Shown piece after piece: positions 55,401 through 64,000 of a DNA stretch of 64,000 bases (positions are counted from its first letter, which is position 1; each line of letters opens with the position of its first letter). The stretch is from positions 140,424-204,423 of the forward strand of contig JAHQIW010007038.1 in assembly GCA_019055375.1 (NCBI GenBank), in the 5' to 3' direction. Source of the DNA: Parelaphostrongylus tenuis (Eukaryota; Nematoda; Chromadorea; Rhabditida; Metastrongylidae). Both the position numbers and the translations under genes were made by a program. Under the pieces are notes generated by a model. It did no database searches and had not been told where the DNA came from. It was given only the letters and a program-made list of their open reading frames with translations.

Positions 55401-58400
55401 AGCCGCTGCCGGGTGTTATTGATATTAATAATTGAATATTAGCCAGGCATACATAATTGAATATTAGCCAGGCATACATCAATACATCCAGTAATGCAGT
55501 ATGAATATTACAACAATCGTGGTGGTTAACGTTTCGGCGGGTCACCTTCTTCAGAGCCTCAAACCTGGGTAATTAAACCTTCCCTGACATTTGATAAGTA
55601 ACACCGGCAACACCTCGAAGAGACTAAACAGAGAGAATTTTCATAAATTTAGAAATCATAGCCAATTTCCATAATAATGTATATATTTGGCGTGAGATGG
55701 AGTAACATTGATCAATGGATAATTTTATGAAACAGCATGGTCCTGAGAAACATCGTATTACTCACGATGACGCCTCATTTTGTGATCTTGCGGATCTACG
55801 AATTTTTTATGGCTATAGACGATAGTATTTCGATAGCAATAGATCCGACGTGTTGAGAGCAGCACGTGATTATAGATGAGACATTTCTCTATCGCTTTAT
55901 GGGTAGAAGTGGGGCACGTTCTACCATTCACTATTAATATGGCCTGTCATATAAATTCGTAACTGTCAAGATTTTGAAGTCTTTTGCAGCTTATATTGAA
56001 TCGTAATTTCGTACTTTCTCTACTCTCCTACTCTATGAGACAGCTATTTCGTTGTAACGATTAATGTCTTTGTCTTCCTATGATATAACCCATACAAAGG
56101 ATTCGTTGTTACATAACTGTTAAGTGGAAACCTGAATAAGCTGATTTTGCATTTTGTTCAATTCAGAATGTTTGTAAATAAAAGCAACGTAGCAATGTAG
56201 TGCCTTTTTTGGTAATCAAGAACTTTCTAGCGCAATATTCTAAACTGTTATGGGAAAATGCACAAATTTCTCAAACAACATAATGTATTGCTCAATTGAT
56301 ATATTTGTAGTTCACGCCTTTTATACTTATCATGGCATTTCACCGCCAATACATGGTTAACTTTGAGAAGTTGTAATTTAACCATGCCTTAAATGGAGTT
56401 ATATGTGGTGTGACATTATTCTACAACCTGTATTCACTCAATTAAATGATTTATCAGTAGTAGAAGTTTTGTTAGGGTTAAATTCTTTGAGCACAACTGA
56501 TACAAAATCATCGAAGCCGTCAAATGTATGAACAAATTTTGCGGGACATTTGAAGCTGTTATTGAAGTTTCTTCTTTGTCACGTGTCGAGACACATGTCA
56601 ATTATAATTCCATATAATTTCACTTCCTTTGTTAACGTGCCATGACTAATCATATAGATTGTGTTGGTCCGGATGTGTACATACGTATGTCTTCAATTTG
56701 CCGATATTCTTTTAAGTTGTAGTATTTGCATATTTTGAAAATAAAATATTGTTGATATATGTTCATTATTATTATTATTATTTTTATTATTATTATTATT
56801 TAATTCACTGTAGGAATCTTAGCACTTTTTGCATTTGATTCCTTTCCTTTCCTTGCATTCATCTCCCACTCTTCGAATATTTCACTTGTTGTTGCAGCTC
56901 CTACATGAGGATGTCATCCTCATGAATGTCATACAATGCTGGTCAAGACGACTTTCTTCGCACTCTTGGAAGAAGATCAGCTGAAGCGTCCCCTAAATAC
57001 GTTCGTTGGTAGAAAGGAGATCTAACCAGCGCACCTTATCACCATACTATACAGCCTATCGTAACCACTGCGTTACTCCCCGCCGATGTAATTATACTAT
57101 ACAAGATCATTTCGGTTATCTAGAGACAGGTGAATATTCTACCTCAACTGGACAAGAATTTTCCATTGGAGTGTTAGTAATCATTCGAAAACTAAAATCT
57201 TGGCTACAGAGCTACTTGGCCGTTTTTTCAAAATACCATTTTGCAACACTGAAGCATATAAAATGAAAATACGTTTCACACATTTCGCAAGCCTTCATTT
57301 TTATGAAACGTATACTTCTCTGGAAGCACAAAAAGCAGGTGAACATGTAGAGGAAATCTCACAGTATCAGAACATTTCTTTTTATCTAGAGTTTCTTCCA
57401 AAGCTAAGAAAAAATCCCGAATCACTGCAGAACCGAAGAGAACCACCACACAATTACAGTTACATGTTCTTCCACATACAAGGAATGCTAATCTGATTAA
57501 TTTCAACGTTAAAAGCTTGGCAAAAGTGGCACAACGCAGTTTTCCTGGAGTACATGTGTACTCAAGGACGGCATTCCTCATATTAAGTAGCGCCGCACCA
57601 GGATAACTTAGTTATTTTGTATACAAGTACGATTTTATATCCTAAACATCGCCTTCGCCAAAAACCTACGATTGAATTGATGAGAAGTTTATCGAATTGC
57701 TTCAATAAAAAAAATCCGCATATACTCAAAGAAAGCAAGTAGTAACCTGAACCGTCTTATTACTCAAAACAGTCGAAATGAATATACTTCCTTATACTAA
57801 CAAAGATCGTGTTTGTGAGTTACCCATACTGGCCGAACTAAATGTGTGCCTCTACCACGACGACTGGAGATTTTGTTGTTTTCCGATCAACACAAGAAAG
57901 AAACGCATGGTTATTTTGAAACTCACTTTGGCCTGAACCGAATAACCAAAGAAAATAGTAGAAATAGGCACACGAAAATTTATATGAACATAACAGAGTT
58001 CGACAGTTATTTGTTATTATCGAAAAAGTGAACAATCAACATCAAGAACATTTGAACTACACCAACATTGATTTTTTACATTCCCAATAATAACTTCAAA
58101 TACTACAATTATGACGTCAGCTGTGATAAGCAACACTGGTCGACTAGGATTACATACAAGCTAGAAATACAGCTGAGACCCGAGATTCCATTGAATTTTG
58201 TAAGTTAGGGATTAGCTATAGTAATTTCCTGTCATTTATGCCTAGCGCCTTAAGGCGTTCCACTTCTTCGCGCAAACTTTTCAAATTCACCTCAGTAGAA
58301 TCTGAAAAAAATTTTATATTCAAACATTCTTCAGTAACGCTATAGTCAAGTATGTGAACGTGGTCACAAAGAAAACGTTTACTTAAACTCAATTTCTAAA

Positions 58401-59740
58401 CGAGTTTACACATTATTATTTGAATTCTCAGATTCAAGTACAAATGATTTTCAAGATTTTCGAACATTTGTTTGCTACCCTATAACAGCTGCTTAGCCAT
58501 TCCATGAAAACTGTATAACATTTTACACTAAAAATGTGGCATCTTGTAAGAATAGGGGGCTCTGGTTATTCAGCTTTGATGAATCCCACTTTTTTTATGG
58601 AGCTAGGTACACTCGCTGTCCAGTTCTTTTTGGACAACCAAGCAGTAATTAGCTTGGCATGTCTAGTTAATAGTAATAAAAAATACAGTGACTATCAAAC
58701 AAACCTTCGCCAATGGATAAAAGTGGAGTCTTTGGTGGCGACGGTAAAGGCGTTCGAGAGGTCAATAAATAAGCCAAGAATCGGTCGAACTCCATGAACG
58801 ACAGATTGTCGTGCAACGTTTCTAACGAACGAAGTGGTGGCCAAAAACGTTTGATTTCTGGAAACAGAAACATCTCATTGTCATTTGAATCACTGTATAA
58901 AAAACCAAAAGTTTACAAATAATCTATTCTACTATATGGTTTTATAATGCCAGTTTTGAACCCTCGACGACAGCTACTATGCTCACTTGCCAGGCTCATA
59001 CGACTGCATGTCGTTGGAGCGTTTGAAATACGCATTGAAATTAAAATGTACGGCCCGTAAGTCTCTAAAAGAGGCACAACACAAAGGCTTCTTGAGGAAG
59101 CGCCACTGATACTTATCTCCCTCATTTATTTTCTGTGTCACACTATCACCTACATATCCGACATGATCACCTGCTTATGCTACTACGGTTCGCATTACCT
59201 TTCGTTGATAATCTGATTCTTCTATAGAACATAACAATTCGGTCAACATCTAATCAAAGCGTTATTAGCTCTTTTAACATTATGTGTGATAAATGCGTGT
59301 ATTTCTGAGGCTCGCTCATGTTTATTGTACAGACAGATTCCATTAAACCGTTTGAAAGTCTTTTCACGAGTATAACGCACTGAAAACACCTACTTATAAA
59401 CCAACACCCTAAAATATGTGCATAAAACTAGCTATCGCTTGACCACAAAAAGTCTAACAAAAAAAAAGAACGAATCTTTTCTGAAATCCTACAGCATTTT
59501 TAATTTGCTTGGCGACGCATGGTCAAAGGTCAGGGTCCCGATCCATTCGAGGTGATGCTGTTGTCAAATGTCTTTATTCTTACTATGCTGTTGTCGAATG
59601 TCTTCATTCTATCTGAACGTATAAGTCAAAATCGATATCAATTAGGCTTTGTCCTCCGGCGGCATGGACATCACCATCGGCAGTAAAAAAAAAGCGCGTG
59701 CTTGAAAACGGGATGCATGTTTCAAAATGTGCGGCAGCGT
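55400..59740. other. Downstream intergenic, nothing coding recognised
   Basis: AT-rich with short open frames only. A duplicated AATATTAGCCAGGCATACAT segment lies at 55434-55480. A further copy of the GTGTTAGTAATCATTCGAAA segment is at 57170. Confidence 0.5.
56765..56802. repeat. (ATT)n microsatellite
   Basis: About 12 ATT units with one interruption, downstream of the ATPase gene. Confidence 0.9.
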
Positions 59741-60480
59741 ATATCACCTTATTACCTGTCCACCCGCTCATCGTCGTGTGACTCAAGCAAGCACTAGCAT
59801 TAATTCCAATTTTCCTTATGGTGTGCAGGAGTAGCCCAGTGGGTCCTTTTCGCTCTAGGAATTCGTTGAGCATCATATCTTCTTCTAGGTTTTTGAGAAG
59901 GAATCGGACCATCGCGTCGGTGGTCTTCTTTTGGAGTGCTTGACATCCTAAGGAATCCAGTCGGTAATGGCCCTGGCCCATCGGTTATCGTTAAAGCGCA
60001 TTACGTGGTTGGCCTATTTTATTTGCGATAACCAGAGATGTAGAACGGCATCTTCGATCGTTGACATTGGTCAGAACTTCAAATCCTTTCTCTCATTTAC
60101 GTGATACGGAATGCTGCCAGTATCGAACTTTTGAGTGTAAATTCAATAACGCCAAAGGGTCTTTCATCTTGCTTACGAAGCGATCAAGTTTCTGCTGCAT
60201 ACGTTATCCTTGAGTCAAAAAGGTGAGCACGGAGTAGGGCGTTCTTCGCCCTCTTCATCACGTCTTCGATACTCTTAAACGCTCCCCAATCCGATCGTTT
60301 CCCCCTGCTCGACTCTGGAGCTAGGTTGTTCAGCATTTTGACTTCACGACTTAGATAGGGTAACTGGAGTACTCAGAGATGTTTGCTTCGTTGAGCGTGA
60401 ATGGGACATTCAAAACTCATCCGTTCCTCATGAACATCAATCTCGTTAGATGTGACTGTTTCGTTAGATTTAGTCGGGTA
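59740..60480 (-). mobile_element. RTE-type retrotransposon 3' fragment (antisense copy)
   Basis: The minus strand matches the 29.8-30.6 kb element over the same C-terminal region, from the LTRLMFMRNG-like start near 60470 to the SHTT(M)SGWTGN end near 59750. It is more decayed, with several frameshifts. Downstream intergenic. Confidence 0.75.
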
Positions 60481-60916
60481 GCGTACATATCGAAATTAAT
60501 ACGTCATAAAAGGAAAACATTGTTAAAAATGTACAAAATCTTAGCTAATGAAATATGAAAAGGGCGTTTAGGTGTAGTTTAACACATTTTATGAGTTGCA
60601 TGTCTTTATACTGAGCTTTCGTTGAAAAGAGTCCTGTACCTATCTCTTTTAAGTTACCTCTTTCACAAATATCTGAACTCTTCTATACGCAGACCAGATT
60701 ACTGTGCTTTAGATGTGTAACCGACTGGCCCTTTTTTCCTAGAAACTGAACAATGACACATTTTACTGAACACGCAGAAATTCATCGAGCCTTAGATATG
60801 CCAGCCCACTGGCTCTTTTTCCAAAAATTGAGTAATAAAACAATTACTACCGAAAACTAATTTACCATCGCCTTCCTCACTTATAGAAAAATGGACTGGA
60901 ACGGATACACATAAAT

Positions 60917-61018
60917 ATAAATATTATATATATTATATTATATATATTACATTGTATATTATTATACATATTATATATATTATTACATATTATGCTATAT
61001 ATATTATATATATATGTT
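60917..61018. repeat. ATATT-rich tract
   Basis: Imperfect TATTATATA repeats next to the type 3 fragment. Confidence 0.85.
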
Positions 61019-61020
61019 AT

Positions 61021-61190
61021 AATAAGCCTTGCAATCATTTTTGAGCCACGCTTGTCAGTGGTCTGTCAATGAGGGCTGACTTATAGAGCCCGATACACGT
61101 GTTTCGATCTTGCGATCTCTGTGGCAGTTATCCTTTCTCGTCTTTTGCTAATCTCTGTGGGTAAGAAAACACTCGAAACGAATGTTATGT
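61021..61190. repeat. Inverted-repeat element fragment (type 3)
   Basis: CAATCATTTTTGAGCCACG, GGGCTGACTTATA, ACACGTGTTTCG and CTTTTGCTAATCTCTGTGGG match the 14.3-14.45 kb region in reverse orientation. Sits inside a long AT-rich tract. Confidence 0.5.
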
Positions 61191-61269
61191 TATAATATAA
61201 TATTATATATTGTGTTATTATATATTATATTACTATATTATATTAAATTATCATTATTATAATATTTCA

Positions 61270-61321
<52 letters not shown>
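61191..61321. repeat. AT-rich tract and (ATT)n microsatellite
   Basis: An imperfect ATATT region followed by about 17 perfect ATT units at 61271-61321. Confidence 0.9.
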
Positions 61322-61529
61322 GTGACAGATATATTCCAGTTGTACGCTCAATTCGACGGTCGTGAAAGAGTTAAAATTGGACTATTCCAGGTCTCTAGTT
61401 TGAATCAGTATCGATATCGCGAAGACTTGATGAGCAATTCAATAGATAGGCGGGAATCTTAAAAATAGTCCATGATATTAATTTATTTATTTCACTTGTT
61501 TTACACGACTCATGACCAGAATTTTCTGT

Positions 61530-61810
61530 GATGATCCCAGCAATTCTTGCATTAGAATTCGTTTTTGGCATTCATCCTCCGCATAAGTCCTTGAACATTA
61601 CATGTGTTCTTCGGCTGCTTGAGGATTTCGTTTTTTTTTTTTTTGAACGTTAGAGAGTTCTGGCTAAAACAATTTCCCTTGCAATACACAAGTAGCCTAG
61701 CCAAGGTGCCTTAAGGCGTTCGTTGATCGACTGCAAAAGTGTTGAGGAGAAAGTTGAACCAGCATCCGGCTCCAGATATAATGCATCGTTAACACTTCGC
61801 TACCCAATGC
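61530..61810 (+). repeat. Dispersed repeat (ATTCATCCTCC type)
   Basis: AGCAATTCTTGCATTAGAATTC, GGCATTCATCCTCCGCATAA, GGCTGCTTGAGGATTTCG and GGTGCCTTAAGGCGTTCG parallel the copy at 19.5 kb. Confidence 0.5.
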
Positions 61811-62840
61811 CGCTACGCCAATAATAACTATTGAAAGCAGGAAATCGGACATGTTAAAAAAGAGATACATCAGTTCGACTGTAACCAATTTAAGTTACGG
61901 GAAAGAGAGTCATTTGTCATTTCAGATGAGTCTTCCCTTCAGAAGATTACCGTTTATAATCATCTCACCTCCAACAGATATGTCATCTTCCGCTTTATAT
62001 GTCTGAAGACGTGGTGCGCTTGAAGACCTTGCAATGACCGCTGTAGACATCACGGCCGGTCCAGCAACATCTTCAACAATGCTCTAATCAAGCGAATTCG
62101 CAACTGTAAGAAAACGAACAAAAATGCTGTTGGCAAATTTCTCACAGCTTTGCTTACGACTCTTATCCGAATGTTCACCGCCGCACTTCCCCATAAGTAC
62201 ATCAGTGCTGATCAATCGATTCTGAACCACCGACCCGCCTGCAGAAAAATTTGTGGGAGATGTTATTTCTTGACAATTAACAAAAATAAGTTGAAAAAAT
62301 GTATAACGACAAATGGAAATATTATCAAGAAAAAAAAGAGGTGTAGTCGATATCAGGGATGATTCAAGGAGATGGTGGAACAAAATATAAGCGAGTAATA
62401 CTCAAGATCGATTTCCTATTAATCTCCCAATCAATCAATACTTTTCCTGCTGAGCAAACGCAAAGTTGCTATGCACTATTCATTTACTAGAGCCAAAATT
62501 TCGCTGAATTTCGTTGGGAAGATTATGTTGACTATGTTCTAATCAGCCAAATACCTCCATAATTCAAACAGAAAAAATCGCTACTTCTAAATTTCATTTG
62601 CAATGAGAACAAAGCAGCATCTTTTTAAACTCACTGCTTTCTGCGAGTCTCTCACTGAGTACTGAAAGCATAAATCTCAAAAAACCCTCAAATGATGAGA
62701 GTAAAAATAACCGTTAGGGAAGGGTCAGTGAAATCGTTATGCGCAGTGCAAGTGAATGGTGGTTTTTCTGTTTTGAAATCAAATTTTAGGTGTCCCTTAT
62801 TACTTTGATGTCCGACGTTTTCCTATACATTCTTGTTCTT
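61811..62840. other. Downstream intergenic, nothing recognised
   Basis: No conserved protein, RNA or named repeat seen on either strand. Confidence 0.5.
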
Positions 62841-62844
62841 CGTG

Positions 62845-62927
62845 CATATACATTATATATATATGCATATATATATATATATACATGTATATATATGTAT
62901 ATACATGCACACGTATGAACGAAGTAT

Positions 62928-62972
<45 letters not shown>
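62845..62972. repeat. (TA)n microsatellite flanking a SINE
   Basis: Interrupted TA runs ending in about 17 perfect units just before the 63 kb SINE. Confidence 0.9.
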
Positions 62973-62976
<4 letters not shown>

Positions 62977-62984
62977 GATAAAGC

Positions 62985-63265
62985 TCTCGGCGTTGATCAA
63001 TCCCTGAGGGATGCGCCATGCATTCGACTTCAATTTTTAACTTCGTTTGAGGTGATTGAATGCACATCTGGCCTTTACAATGACTCGCGGTGGCCTCCCG
63101 CTGAACCGAGTCAGTGCTGCTTATCCTCCCAGACAAGTCTGAGACCTGCCTGGTACCAATTTACCGACCCCGGAGGGATGGATGGCTTGGTGAGCCATGA
63201 GCGCGAGATCGAACCACTGACCTCGTGTGCGACGCAGGGCACCTCTAACCACTGCGCCACATGCG

Positions 63266-63270
<5 letters not shown>
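62985..63270 (-). mobile_element. tRNA-derived SINE (family 1, best preserved)
   Basis: On the minus strand: GAGAGCGCATGTGGCGCAGTG with GTTAGAGGTGCC (A box), then AGTGGTTCGATCTCGCGCTC (B box), the GGCTCACCAAGCCATCCATC body and the GGCCAGATGTGCATTCAATC tail, followed by TGCATGGCGCATCCCTC. Its head abuts a (TA)n microsatellite and a second TA tract lies at its other end. The A-to-B spacing is tRNA-like, but it is not a functional tRNA. Confidence 0.75.

Positions 63271-63317
<47 letters not shown>
63270..63317. repeat. (TA)n microsatellite at SINE head
   Basis: About 23 perfect TA units directly at the A-box end of the 63 kb SINE. Confidence 0.95.
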
Positions 63318-63318
<1 letters not shown>

Positions 63319-63329
63319 TAGATGTGAAG

Positions 63330-64000
63330 AAAAGCGCTAACATTCACTACGCAATCATTTTGCTTTTGGCATTCAGTCTATTGTAATGAGATGCACAAAG
63401 GTTACTTAGAAATAAATCATTTGATTTTGATGTTCTTTATTTCATACAGAGTCAAAAGTCATCATAGCGAATGAGAAAATAGAAATGAGTTTTCGGAAAA
63501 TGATACTGAATATTGCATGCGATGGCAGTTCGTTGATAACTCTCTGCAATTCTTCGATGTTAAGAGGCATAGGCGTTTTTTTGCCCTGAAAATATCTTTA
63601 TGAAAAGTTTCCTCGATGACACATCATTTTTGCATCATTAACATTTCCCAAAATCTACTCTAACTATAATGATTGCCAATAACCCGCTACAAAGTTCAAG
63701 CCGCGGGGTAGCACTGCAGAGGGCCAACGTAATCCTTTTTTCGAGGTTACAGTGCACTAAGAAAGCTTTTCTAGAAAGCAAGCCCGTGGTTAAAATCGCC
63801 GTATCACAAGCTTTCGAATGACTATTGAAAATGTAGTAAAACTTCAAACGAACACGAAGCGGAGCATACGTTACATTTCTAAGGTGAAACGAGATTTGCT
63901 CTTATTGCTACGACGCACTAAAGAGACCTTCTCCGGGAACCAAGTCTAGTGTTAAAATCATCGTTTGAAAAGCTGCGAAGGACTGCTCAAAGTGTATTAG
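63330..64000. other. Window end, nothing coding recognised
   Basis: Contains TTTCGAATGACTATTGAAA and CCTTCTCC-type fragments like other dispersed repeats of the window, but no boundary can be set. Confidence 0.4.

Noticed and set aside
58534..58797. 87-codon plus-strand open frame with hydrophobic parts
   Set aside because: Unrecognised, with neither plausible splice partners nor a second copy; not supported as a gene.
62786..63136. Open frames rich in Tyr-Ile repeats
   Set aside because: Translation of (TA)n microsatellites joined to SINE sequence.

Overview
This 64 kb window is eukaryotic and almost certainly nematode. It is AT-rich and mostly non-coding, with short exons (10-200 bp) separated by introns of 62 bp to 6.9 kb that have GT...AG ends. 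The repeats fit a strongylid-type (hookworm-like) genome: RTE-type retrotransposon remnants, mariner remnants, tRNA-derived SINEs, long inverted-repeat (foldback) elements and many AT or ATT microsatellites. The species assignment is inference. No bacterial operon, CRISPR array or rRNA gene is visible.

One multi-exon protein gene runs on the + strand from about 8243 to 55129. I rebuilt it exon by exon, using intron phase and the conserved order of P-type ATPase motifs. It encodes about 1125 residues of a P2C ATPase alpha subunit (Na+/K+ or H+/K+ type), most like the divergent nematode CATP group. The 29 recognised exons cover an N-terminal basic segment, M1-M2, the actuator domain, M3-M4, the phosphorylation and nucleotide domains, M5-M7, M9 and M10. 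Twenty-six of the 28 junctions agree in phase. The junction at 18742/19256 is off by one phase. The junction at 49323/49816 is also inconsistent and probably lacks a small M8 exon.

The predicted protein keeps its ATP-binding residues (KGAPE, TGDHP, the DPPR element) and the phosphorylated aspartate. Several normally invariant catalytic and ion-binding residues are changed: TGES reads TGQM (or TGEK with another acceptor), PEGL reads PQGL, DKTGT reads DKSGT, TGDGVND reads TGGGVND, and the second M6 aspartate is Glu. It looks like a non-pumping or strongly altered pump.

The second major result is a dispersed repeat of about 265 bp that carries a recognisable type I hammerhead ribozyme: CUGANGA, a stem-loop II, GAAAC, a 3-bp stem III, a GUA cleavage site and a closing stem I. 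It occurs as a tandem dimer at 39.24-39.67 kb, as a single unit at 7.45-7.63 kb, as minus- and plus-strand units at 47.77-48.50 kb, and as decayed pieces near 50.5-50.9 kb. This arrangement is that of a retrozyme-like non-autonomous retroelement.

Layout: 1-8242 is upstream intergenic sequence with foldback and SINE repeats. From 8243 to 55129 is the ATPase gene; its introns hold two mariner remnants (13.4-13.9 and 17.7-18.5 kb), an RTE fragment (29.8-30.6 kb), foldback elements (24.6-25.3, 25.8-26.8, 44.4-45.2 kb) and the ribozyme repeats. From 55130 to 64000 is the 3' UTR and downstream intergenic sequence, with a second, antisense RTE fragment (59.7-60.5 kb), a SINE and microsatellites.
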